From Arthrobacter sp. FW306-07-I (GTDB lineage: Bacteria > Actinomycetota > Actinomycetes > Actinomycetales > Micrococcaceae), in assembly GCF_021800405.1 (NCBI RefSeq), contig NZ_CP084550.1, forward strand, positions 3,100,001-3,164,000: 64,000 bases of DNA, written 5' to 3'. Position numbers and translations under genes: made by a program. Each line of letters opens with the position of its first letter. Within the stretch, counting starts at the first letter, position 1. This document shows, in pieces, positions 55,144 through 62,991 of the stretch. The notes beneath the pieces are model-generated. The model ran no database searches. It worked only from the letters and a program-made list of their open reading frames with translations, and was not told where the DNA came from.

Positions 55144-56361
55144 ATGTCTGCCGCCCGCGTTTCCCAACGCATTTCCGCAATTGCCGAATCCGCAACCCTG
55201 GCCGTTGATGCCAAGGCCAAGGCGCTGAAGGCAGCTGGCCGGCCGGTTATTGGCTTCGGCGCGGGCGAACCCGACTTCCCCACCCCGGACTACATCGTCC
55301 AGGCGGCCGTTGAGGCTGCGGGCCAGCCCAAGTTTCACCGCTACTCCCCCGCCGGCGGCCTGCCCGAGCTGAAGAAGGCCATCGCGGAGAAGACCCTGCG
55401 CGATTCGGGCTACAAAGTGGACCCCTCGCAGGTACTGGTGACCAACGGCGGCAAGCAGGCCGTGTACAACACGTTCGCCACCCTGGTGGACCCGGGCGAC
55501 GAAGTCCTCGTACCCTCCCCGTTCTGGACCACCTACCCGGAGGCCATCCGGCTGGCCGGCGGCGTCCCCGTAGAGGTCTTCGCCGGTCCGGAGCAGGACT
55601 ACCTGGTGACCGTCGACCAGCTCGAAGCAGCCGTCACGGACCGCACCAAGATCCTGCTGTTCGTCTCGCCGTCGAACCCCACCGGCGCTGTCTACTCCCC
55701 GGAGCAGGTGGCGGAGATCGGCAAGTGGGCCGCCGCCAAGGGCCTGTGGGTGGTCACGGACGAGATCTACGAGCACCTGACCTACGACGGCGTCCCCTTC
55801 ACCTCCATCGCCACGGCCGCCCCGGAACTGGGCGACAAGGTGGTCATCCTCAACGGCGTCGCCAAGACCTACGCCATGACCGGCTGGCGCGTGGGCTGGA
55901 TGATCGGCCCCGCCGACGTCATCAAGGCGGCCACCAACCTGCAGTCGCACGCCACCTCCAACGTCTCCAACATCATGCAGATCGCGGCCCTCGCCGCCGT
56001 TTCCGGCCCGCTGACCGCCGTCGACGAGATGAAGGTGGCCTTCGACCGCCGCCGCAAGGCCATCGTGGCTGGGCTGAACGCGATCGACGGAGTGGAATGC
56101 CCGACGCCGAAGGGCGCCTTCTACGTGTATGCGGACGTCCGTGCGCTGCTGGGCAAGGAATTTCCGACGGCGTCCGGCACCGCCACGCCGCAGACCTCCG
56201 CCGAGCTCGCCTCGCTGATCCTCGACGAGGTTGAGGTGGCAGTGGTTCCGGGCGAGGCATTCGGTCCCTCCGGCTTCCTGCGCCTGTCCTACGCCCTGGG
56301 CGATGACGACCTCGCCACCGGCGTGCAGCGCCTGCAGGACTTCCTGGGCAAGGCCCAGTAG
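55144..56361 (+). CDS. PLP-dependent aminotransferase (class I/II)
   Basis: A 405-residue aspartate-type aminotransferase. The PLP lysine is Lys241 in [13 protein letters not shown]; other conserved parts are [10 protein letters not shown] near the N-terminus, [11 protein letters not shown] and the C-terminal [12 protein letters not shown]. It probably transfers amino groups between aspartate or aromatic amino acids and 2-oxoglutarate; the exact substrate is not clear. The 276-base divergent region upstream holds the tRNA promoter. Confidence 0.92.
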   Translation: MSAARVSQRISAIAESATLAVDAKAKALKAAGRPVIGFGAGEPDFPTPDYIVQAAVEAAGQPKFHRYSPAGGLPELKKAIAEKTLRDSGYKVDPSQVLVTNGGKQAVYNTFATLVDPGDEVLVPSPFWTTYPEAIRLAGGVPVEVFAGPEQDYLVTVDQLEAAVTDRTKILLFVSPSNPTGAVYSPEQVAEIGKWAAAKGLWVVTDEIYEHLTYDGVPFTSIATAAPELGDKVVILNGVAKTYAMTGWRVGWMIGPADVIKAATNLQSHATSNVSNIMQIAALAAVSGPLTAVDEMKVAFDRRRKAIVAGLNAIDGVECPTPKGAFYVYADVRALLGKEFPTASGTATPQTSAELASLILDEVEVAVVPGEAFGPSGFLRLSYALGDDDLATGVQRLQDFLGKAQ

Positions 56362-56362
56362 G

Positions 56363-56530
56363 ACGCCCGCTCACTTTTCACAGGCAAAACCCAAACGCCC
56401 GCTCACTTCCTTAGGGAAAGTGAGCGGGCGTTTGGGTTTAAGCGACCAAAGGTGAGCGGGCGTTGGCGCTTAAGCCGCCAAAGGTGAGCGGGCGTTGAGG
56501 GAACGGTTGCCAAAAGTGAGCGGGTGTTCG
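56363..56530. repeat. Six-copy GTGAGCGGGCGTT repeat cluster
   Basis: Between the convergent aminotransferase and LuxR genes. Four direct copies start at 56417, 56448, 56480 and 56512, with a 31-32-base period; two inverted copies lie near 56363 and 56392. The inner pair forms a 22-bp stem (AAACCCAAACGCCCGCTCAC and its inverse) with an 8-base loop and a TTT end, which can terminate the aminotransferase transcript. The last copy touches the LuxR stop. Confidence 0.85.
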
Positions 56531-56533
56531 TCG

Positions 56534-57223
56534 CTAGAGGAGGCGGCGCTCCGCGGCCCACTTGGTTAGTTCATGGCGGCTGGAGAGCTGGAGCTTGCGC
56601 AGCACTGCCGACACGTGGGTTTCCACGGTCTTGATGCTGATGAAGAGCTCCTTGGCCACCTCCTTGTAGCTGTAGCCGCGGGCGATCAGGCGCATGACCT
56701 CGAGTTCGCGGGCGGAGAGTTTGTCCAGTTCGTCGTCGGCGATGTCCGCGGGAGCGGTGCCGAAGGCATCCAGGACGAACCCGGCAAGGCGGGGCGAAAA
56801 GACTGCGTCACCGCCGGCCACGCGGAACACGGCGTCCGTGATTTCGGCGCCGGAGATGGTCTTGGTGACATAGCCGCGGGCGCCGGCTCGGATCACGGCC
56901 ACCACGTCCTCGGCGGCGTCAGAGACGCTCAGGGCCAGGAAGCGCGTGGTGGACAGCAACGCGGCGGAACCGGCGATGACCTCGCGGCCGCCGCCGCCAA
57001 GGCCGCCGGGCAGGTGTACGTCCAAAAGGACGACGTCAGGCCGCTGCTCTGCGATGACGGCGATGGCCTGCTCCACCGTGGCAGCCTCCCCCACCACCTG
57101 GATGCTGGCGTCGAGGTCGGCTTTCAGTCCGGACCGGAAGATGGCGTGATCGTCGACGATGACCACCCGCACCGAGTTGGCCGGCCGGGCGCTTCCGGCA
57201 CCTGTCCCCTGCGTCGTGTTCAT
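56534..57223 (-). CDS. LuxR/NarL-type response regulator
   Basis: A 229-residue regulator. The receiver has Asp24-Asp25 and phospho-acceptor Asp68 in VVLLDVHLPGG; a poly-Gly insertion follows. The C-terminal LuxR helix-turn-helix (about 160-225) contains LSARELEVMRLIARGYSYKEVA. Its start overlaps the kinase stop (ATGA), so the two form one unit. Its targets probably include the divergent PspC operon, by inference. Confidence 0.9.
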   Translation of the reverse strand: MNTTQGTGAGSARPANSVRVVIVDDHAIFRSGLKADLDASIQVVGEAATVEQAIAVIAEQRPDVVLLDVHLPGGLGGGGREVIAGSAALLSTTRFLALSVSDAAEDVVAVIRAGARGYVTKTISGAEITDAVFRVAGGDAVFSPRLAGFVLDAFGTAPADIADDELDKLSARELEVMRLIARGYSYKEVAKELFISIKTVETHVSAVLRKLQLSSRHELTKWAAERRLL

Positions 57224-58584
57224 GATTTCCCTTCCGCATGTTCTGCTGTAGCCGGCAGTCGAAGCCGGACCTCGGTGCCGTCCCCGGTGCTGAGGATGGC
57301 AGCCGAGCCGCCGTGGCGTTTCATCCTGCCGATGATCGATTCCCGTACACCCAACCGGTCCGCCGGTACATCGCCCAGTTCAAAGCCCGGCCCCCTGTCC
57401 TTGATGAAGATCTCTGCCTGTCCATCCGATGCCTCGAGGTAGACCGAGACCGTCCCGCCGCCGTAGCGTGATGCGTTGAGCATGGCCTCACGGCTGGCCT
57501 GGACCAGGGCTTCGCGTGCCTCGGTCATGGCGGCATCGCCAACGGTGACCACCTCCACGGCATGGCCCAAGAGGTCCTCCACCTCAGCGGCGACGGCCTT
57601 GATCCGGTCCGACAGCTGTCCGCTTTCGCGGCCCGCGTCCTGGAACAGCCAGCCCCTCAGCTCACGTTCCTGGGCACGCGCCAGGCGGACGACGTCGTGC
57701 TCGTTGCCTGCCCGCCGTTGGATCAGGGCGAGCGTCTGCAGCACGGAATCGTGGAGATGGGCGGCAATCTCCGCCCTTTCCGTCTCCCGGATCCTGCCGG
57801 CGCGCTCAGCTTCCAGGTCCCGCCAGAATTTCAGTGCCCACGGCAGCAGGACCAGCACCACACCGCCCAGCACGGCCACGGAGGCAAGCAGCGCAAGCCA
57901 CGTCTGCTCCCACGATCCTGAGCCGGAGACCATCACCAGGACGCCGGCCACCACCAGGGCCAGTCCGGCGGCGAGCCTGCCCCACCCGCCGGCCTGGTCG
58001 GCCTTGGTCTTGTCCACCAGCCCGGCTCTGCGGGTTTCGTCCAGCTGCATCCACGCGATGGAGGCACCGCCCAGGACGGCGGCGGCGGGGATCAGCGTGC
58101 CGAGGGAGACGTCCACGCCCAGCAGTTGGGCGATCATGATGCCGGCCACCAGCAGGAGCCCACAGCCCAGGAGGATTTCCTTGCCGTACCGCATACCGCG
58201 CGCCCGGAACCATGGTGGGGCAGCGGACGCCCGGCCGTCCGCAACCGAACCGGCGGCACCCGAATGAGGTCCGCCGTCGGGCGCTGCTCCCTGCAACGGA
58301 TCACCCGGAGTGCCCTGGCCCTGCACTGGATGGCTTACGGCGGGGGCAATGGGCGACGCCGGCCGGCGGGCATTGCGGCGGGCGGCCTCATCCGCCGTGG
58401 GAACCATGATCCACAGCCACGCGTAGAAGACCAGGCCTGCCCCGCCCGCGAAGGAGGCGAGGACCATGGCCAGCCGGACGTTCTTGACCGGCCAGCCCAG
58501 GTGTGCGGCGAGGCCCGAGCACACCCCGGCGATGACACGGTCGCTGCTCCGTGCCAGGGGCGGGCGCGCCGGGAGGGTTGTCAT
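57220..58584 (-). CDS. PspC-domain sensor histidine kinase
   Basis: A 454-residue fusion. An N-terminal PspC domain (about 10-65, SDRVIAGVCSGLAAHLGWPV) is joined through a Pro/Gly/Ala-rich linker to a membrane block of about four segments (about 135-255), a HisKA_3-type helix with His278 in AAHLHDSVLQTLALIQRR, and an ATP-binding domain with EAMLNASRYGGG and KDRGPGFELG. It probably senses membrane state via PspC and phosphorylates the LuxR regulator. It is divergent from the PspC operon. Confidence 0.9.
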   Translation of the reverse strand: MTTLPARPPLARSSDRVIAGVCSGLAAHLGWPVKNVRLAMVLASFAGGAGLVFYAWLWIMVPTADEAARRNARRPASPIAPAVSHPVQGQGTPGDPLQGAAPDGGPHSGAAGSVADGRASAAPPWFRARGMRYGKEILLGCGLLLVAGIMIAQLLGVDVSLGTLIPAAAVLGGASIAWMQLDETRRAGLVDKTKADQAGGWGRLAAGLALVVAGVLVMVSGSGSWEQTWLALLASVAVLGGVVLVLLPWALKFWRDLEAERAGRIRETERAEIAAHLHDSVLQTLALIQRRAGNEHDVVRLARAQERELRGWLFQDAGRESGQLSDRIKAVAAEVEDLLGHAVEVVTVGDAAMTEAREALVQASREAMLNASRYGGGTVSVYLEASDGQAEIFIKDRGPGFELGDVPADRLGVRESIIGRMKRHGGSAAILSTGDGTEVRLRLPATAEHAEGKS

Positions 58585-58709
58585 GGATCAATCCAAGCAC
58601 GGATCAGGGTGGCCCGGACCGCATCCGGCCGGTTCCCGGGGACAGCTCAGGGACGGTTCAGGGTTTCCCCCAGTAGAGCGTGAACCCGGCCGGGCGGGAG
58701 GATCGAGGT

Positions 58710-60470
58710 ATGAACTCGCAGACCCCCTCCCCCGACGACGAACACCCTGCCGAACACCTCCCTGAAGGGCCGCACGGCAAGGGCAGCGAGCAGCCCACCG
58801 AGCCACTGCCGTCTTCCGATTCAATATCTTCGGCCGGCGCGACGGATCCCTCCACCGCGCCCTCCGGGGGCCGCCCAATCGGGGCTTCAGACCCCATCGA
58901 TCCAATGGCTCCGGACTATCCCTCCGCTGGCGGCCAGGCAGCCGGCCCGGGCAGCGGTGCTGCTCCGGGTCCGGGTGCTGGTCCGGGCCCTGGTGCCGGC
59001 TCCGGCCCTGACTACGCCTTCCACAACAACCCGGCTCCGGCTCCCTCAACGGACTTCTTTGGCTGGATCAGGAGCAACGGCATCTACCGGGGCAACGACC
59101 GGTGGATCGGCGGCGTGTGCAGCGGCATCGCCCACCGGCTGAATGTGGATCCCATCATCATCCGCGGTGTCTTCATCGTCCTGACCCTCCTGGCCGGTAT
59201 CGGCGTGCTGCTCTACGGCCTGGCATGGGCCTTCCTCCCGGAACCGGACGGCAGGATCCACGTCCAGGAAGCCGGCGCCGGGCGCTGGTCCAGCGGCATG
59301 ACGGGCTCCCTGATCGCCACGGTCCTGGGACTGACGGGCCTGGGCGGAGGCTTCTGGGGGTGGAACCATAACGGCCTGAGCGGCCTGCTGTGGACCGTGT
59401 TCTGGGTGGGAGGTGCGATCTACCTGGTCTACTACCTTTCCCAGCGCAACAAGGCCCACCCCACCATGGCCGGGCACGGATCAGTCCACGGAACAACCCA
59501 ACCCTCGGGGCACTCAGGCACGGGATACACGTCGTCATTCTCCGCCGGCACGGCTTCAGCCCCGGCACCTGGACAATCTTCGGCGCCTACGTCCGGCAGC
59601 GGGGCGCCCACCTATGGCAGTGGGCCCACGTATCCCAGTGGCACGGGGCCCAGCGCCTACGGCCAGGGCGGTTACGGCAGCGCAGGCACGGGCACCGGCA
59701 GCGGGTATGGCGGCACGTTTCCCAGTAGCGCGGTCCCTGGCGCGGGTGTGCCCGGCGGCAGCACACCAGGCGGACCCGGCAGCGGTGTCCCCGGCGGAGG
59801 CAGCTACCCGGCGCCCTGGGTCCCGCCGCGGCCGCCTAAGCCCCGCCCGTCCGGTCCCGGCGCCCCGGCCGTGGCCATCGCAACCGGCTGTGCCCTGCTG
59901 GTGGGCGGTGGGCTCAAAGCGCTGGACGCCGCCAACCTCATCAGCCTGGGCGGGTCTGCCAACGCCATTGTGTGGGCCAGCGCAGCCGTAGTCCTCGGCC
60001 TGGGCATCCTGATAGCGGGGCTGCGCGGCCGGAGCGCGGGCATCCTGAGCCTCTTCGCCGTGATCGCCCTTGTCACCGGGGGCGTCTACAACACCGTGGA
60101 TGACGGCCGGATGCGTTTCCAGCAGGTGGACTGGAACCCGGCAAGCATTGAGGAGGCGCGCGGGGGCATCGACATCACCGCCGGCCGGGGAACCGTGGAC
60201 CTCACGGACCTGTCCCCCAGCGCCCCCCTGACCTCCGACGTCGTGGTTCCCCTGGACGTCACCGCCAGCAACGTCACCGTGGTCATCCCGCACAACCTGC
60301 CCGTGGACATCAAGGCGGACATGACCATGGGGAACCTGAACGAGGTAAGCGGCCAGCGCGGCGGTACCACCACCCGCGAAAGCAGCTACAACACGGACAG
60401 GCCCGGCAACCACCTGGTGGTGCAGATCGACGGCACCTTCAGCAACGTCACGATTCAGGAAGGCAACTGA
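58710..60470 (+). CDS. PspC-domain membrane protein with LiaF-like C-terminus
   Basis: A 586-residue protein. A long Pro/Gly/Ala-rich N-terminus (about 1-110) precedes a PspC domain (about 115-180, NDRWIGGVCSGIAHRLNVDP) with its membrane helices. A second low-complexity Ser/Gly/Pro region follows (about 245-385), then a C-terminal group of membrane segments (about 385-455) and a beta-rich domain (about 490-586, VTVVIPHNLPVDIKADMTMG) like the LiaF or toast-rack type. The ATG at 58710 lies about 7 bases after GGGAGGA. The architecture suggests an envelope-stress sensor or regulator. Confidence 0.78.
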   Translation: MNSQTPSPDDEHPAEHLPEGPHGKGSEQPTEPLPSSDSISSAGATDPSTAPSGGRPIGASDPIDPMAPDYPSAGGQAAGPGSGAAPGPGAGPGPGAGSGPDYAFHNNPAPAPSTDFFGWIRSNGIYRGNDRWIGGVCSGIAHRLNVDPIIIRGVFIVLTLLAGIGVLLYGLAWAFLPEPDGRIHVQEAGAGRWSSGMTGSLIATVLGLTGLGGGFWGWNHNGLSGLLWTVFWVGGAIYLVYYLSQRNKAHPTMAGHGSVHGTTQPSGHSGTGYTSSFSAGTASAPAPGQSSAPTSGSGAPTYGSGPTYPSGTGPSAYGQGGYGSAGTGTGSGYGGTFPSSAVPGAGVPGGSTPGGPGSGVPGGGSYPAPWVPPRPPKPRPSGPGAPAVAIATGCALLVGGGLKALDAANLISLGGSANAIVWASAAVVLGLGILIAGLRGRSAGILSLFAVIALVTGGVYNTVDDGRMRFQQVDWNPASIEEARGGIDITAGRGTVDLTDLSPSAPLTSDVVVPLDVTASNVTVVIPHNLPVDIKADMTMGNLNEVSGQRGGTTTRESSYNTDRPGNHLVVQIDGTFSNVTIQEGN

Positions 60471-60471
60471 C

Positions 60472-60726
60472 ATGGACAGCAGCAACATTCCGACGGCGGA
60501 ACCGGACACCGGGGGCCCGGCACCTGCCAGGGTGGGAACGGTGGTGTGGGGACTGATCGTCCTGGCGCTGGCCGTGCTGATCCTCGTGGCGCAGCTGGGA
60601 ATCATCACCCTCAACGGCACCTACGTCCTGATCGGCCTCATGATCGGAGCGGGCGTGGCCCTGGTGGTCGGCGGCCTGCTCTCCGCCCGGAAACGTGACA
60701 ACGAACCAACTACAGGGAAGTCTTGA
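60472..60726 (+). CDS. Small two-helix membrane protein
   Basis: An 84-residue protein with two hydrophobic helices (about 23-45 and 48-68) and a short charged end. It starts 1 base after the PspC gene stop, within the PspC operon. The family is not recognised; its position suggests it works with the PspC proteins in the membrane. Confidence 0.75.
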   Translation: MDSSNIPTAEPDTGGPAPARVGTVVWGLIVLALAVLILVAQLGIITLNGTYVLIGLMIGAGVALVVGGLLSARKRDNEPTTGKS

Positions 60727-60729
60727 ACC

Positions 60730-60987
60730 ATGGATAAGTTCTTCAGCATTGTCAGGGGCTTTGGCCTGAAGCGCGGCCCGCAGCGCTGGCTCGGCGGAGT
60801 GCTGGGAGGCATCGCCGCACAGCTCAACGTGGACGTGGCCTACGTGCGCATCGCGTTCCTGCTGTTCTGCCTCCTCCCCGGACCCGCCGTGATCTTCTAC
60901 CTCCTGGCCTGGATCATCATTCCCGACCAGCGCAACGAGATCCTGCTCCAGACGTTCCTGGACCGCCGCTCGCTCAACCGGCCCTGA
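60730..60987 (+). CDS. Small PspC-domain protein
   Basis: An 85-residue stand-alone PspC domain: QRWLGGVLGGIAAQLNVDVA followed by a hydrophobic helix pair (about 40-65, ending ILLAWIIIPD-like). It lies 3 bases after the small membrane gene and is the last of the operon; a terminator follows. PspC domains act in membrane stress responses. Confidence 0.85.
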   Translation: MDKFFSIVRGFGLKRGPQRWLGGVLGGIAAQLNVDVAYVRIAFLLFCLLPGPAVIFYLLAWIIIPDQRNEILLQTFLDRRSLNRP

Positions 60988-61025
60988 ACGCTCGCTGAAA
61001 CGGACCCGGCTTCCACCCGCCGGCC

Positions 61026-61069
61026 AAGGCCCCTGCCACCGCGAATGCTTCGCCAGGCAGGGGCCTTTT
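61026..61069 (+). terminator. PspC operon terminator
   Basis: AAGGCCCCTGCC pairs with GGCAGGGGCCTT around an 18-base loop and is followed by TT. It lies 38 bases after the small PspC gene stop. Confidence 0.88.
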
Positions 61070-61202
61070 GCTGTTCTCCGCTCCCGGACAGCGGGCCCTA
61101 ATGTAACCGGTTTGTGTCGTACCCCACACACCCCACTACACTTCTAGGTGAGCTCAGCGTGGCGCTCTGCCTGTAAACCTTCTCCCAGGATTTGAGCCGA
61201 AC

Positions 61203-62228
61203 ATGAAAATTGGAATCCTCACCAGCGGTGGCGACTGCCCCGGATTGAACGCCGTCATCCGCGGCGCCGTGCTGAAAGGCATCGCCGTCCACGGCCAGGA
61301 ATTCGTCGGATTCCGTGACGGTTGGCGCGGCGTGGTGGAGGGCGACATCATCGACATTCCCCGCACCATGGTCCGTGGCATCGCAAAGCAGGGCGGCACC
61401 ATCCTGGGCACCTCCCGCACCAACCCGTTCGAAAACGGCGGCGGCCCCGAGGCGATCAAGGCCCACATGGACCGGCTGGGCATCGATGCCATCATCGCCA
61501 TCGGCGGTGAGGGAACCCTTGCTGCGGCCAAGCGCCTGACCGACGCCGGACTGAAGATCGTCGGCGTCCCCAAGACGGTGGACAACGACCTTGACGCCAC
61601 CGACTACACCTTCGGTTTCGACACCGCAGTGCAGATTGCCACCGAGGCCATCGACCGGCTCCGGACTACCGGTGAATCCCACCACCGCTGCATGATCGCC
61701 GAAGTGATGGGCCGGCACGTGGGCTGGATCGCCCTGCACGCCGGCATGGCCGCCGGCGCCCACGCCATTCTCATCCCCGAGCAAAAAGTCAGCATTGAGC
61801 AGATCACCGAGTGGGTCAAGGAAGCCCAGCACCGTGGCCGTGCGCCCCTGGTGGTGGTGGCCGAAGGGTTCGTGCCGGAGCACATGGAAAGCCCGCACTC
61901 CGAGCGCGGCCTGGACACCTTCGGCCGGCCTCGCCTGGGCGGCATCGCCGACCAGCTCGCCCCCGAGCTCGAAGCCCGGACCGGCATCGAAACCCGAGCC
62001 ACGATCCTGGGCCACATCCAGCGCGGCGGCGTCCCCTCCGCCTTCGACCGCGTCCTGGCCACCCGGCTGGGCATGGCCGCCATCGACTCCGTGGTGGAGG
62101 GCTACTGGGGCACCATGGTGGCGCTGAAGGGCACGGACATCCGCCACGTTGCATTCGAGGAAGCCCTGGGCCAGCTCAAGACCGTCCCGCAAAACCGGTA
62201 CGACGAGGCCGCGGTCCTGTTCGGTTAG
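61203..62228 (+). CDS. pfkA: 6-phosphofructokinase
   Basis: A 341-residue enzyme that phosphorylates fructose 6-phosphate. It starts MKIGILTSGGDCPGLNAVIR. The cofactor-determining positions are Gly104 (GGEGT) and Lys124 (VPKTVDND): Gly104 fits ATP use, while Lys124 is found in both the PPi enzymes and some actinobacterial ATP enzymes. ATP is the more likely donor. Catalytic TVDND and the fructose-binding EVMGRHVGW are present. Confidence 0.93.
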   Translation: MKIGILTSGGDCPGLNAVIRGAVLKGIAVHGQEFVGFRDGWRGVVEGDIIDIPRTMVRGIAKQGGTILGTSRTNPFENGGGPEAIKAHMDRLGIDAIIAIGGEGTLAAAKRLTDAGLKIVGVPKTVDNDLDATDYTFGFDTAVQIATEAIDRLRTTGESHHRCMIAEVMGRHVGWIALHAGMAAGAHAILIPEQKVSIEQITEWVKEAQHRGRAPLVVVAEGFVPEHMESPHSERGLDTFGRPRLGGIADQLAPELEARTGIETRATILGHIQRGGVPSAFDRVLATRLGMAAIDSVVEGYWGTMVALKGTDIRHVAFEEALGQLKTVPQNRYDEAAVLFG

Positions 62229-62274
62229 GCCTGTCCTGTTCGGCTAAGCCTCCGGCCCGCCCTAGGCTGGGACC

Positions 62275-62991
62275 ATGACACTCGATCCCGGCTCTGCGGC
62301 CATCATCCAGCTTGCGTGGGCGCGCCGGCTGGGCCTTGACGACGACGCTTTCGGCGATGCACTCGCGTCCGGGAACCGGATTGTCCGCGCCGACGAATCA
62401 TGCCGCACGGTGGAGTTCGTGCGGCTGTTCGGGAGTTCGGCGCTGGTGGGCCCGCAGAGCGTCATCGATGCCGCTGAGGACATTCCTGATGAGGAGATGG
62501 CCCACCACGTCACGCTCCTGAAACTGACCAGGGACCGTGGCGGCCATGGGCTGGGGTCGGCGGCTCTGTTCTTCGCGGACGACTTGCCGCTGCAACAACC
62601 GTCCGAGGAACTGACCGTCTCGCACGGCAACCCGGAGGCGATCGAGCTGGAGGGGCGCTGCCCGCCGGACGACGTCAACGAAGTGGGCCTTTCCGACCTG
62701 GAGAACCGCTTCACCATCGTGCACCAGCTGGACGGCAGGCGCGTTCCCCTGGCCTGCGGTGCCTACGGGGAATGGGAAGGCCTGCTGGCCAATATGGGCG
62801 TGCTGGTGGATCCCGAGTGGCGCCGGCAGGGCCTGGGCTCGCTCGCCGGATCCATCGCGGCCCACGAGGCACTCGCCGCCGGACTGACCCTGCAGTGGCG
62901 CGCCGACGTCAGCAACACCGGGTGCCTGGCACTGGCCCGAAAACTTGGACTCTCAGCCGGCGGAATCCAGACCAGCGTCCACCTTCGCTGA
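62275..62991 (+). CDS. GNAT-family N-acetyltransferase
   Basis: A 238-residue protein. The N-terminal half (about 1-130) has no clear family; the C-terminal half (about 135-235) is a GNAT fold with the acetyl-CoA loop VDPEWRRQGLGSLAGS. Its 3' end overlaps the convergent MFS gene by 39 bases. The substrate is unknown. Confidence 0.82.
   Translation: MTLDPGSAAIIQLAWARRLGLDDDAFGDALASGNRIVRADESCRTVEFVRLFGSSALVGPQSVIDAAEDIPDEEMAHHVTLLKLTRDRGGHGLGSAALFFADDLPLQQPSEELTVSHGNPEAIELEGRCPPDDVNEVGLSDLENRFTIVHQLDGRRVPLACGAYGEWEGLLANMGVLVDPEWRRQGLGSLAGSIAAHEALAAGLTLQWRADVSNTGCLALARKLGLSAGGIQTSVHLR

Noticed and set aside
56417..56530. Short regular repeats considered as a CRISPR array
   Set aside because: The conserved 13-mer is too short, the intervening sequence is itself partly repeated, copies occur in both orientations and no cas gene is near.
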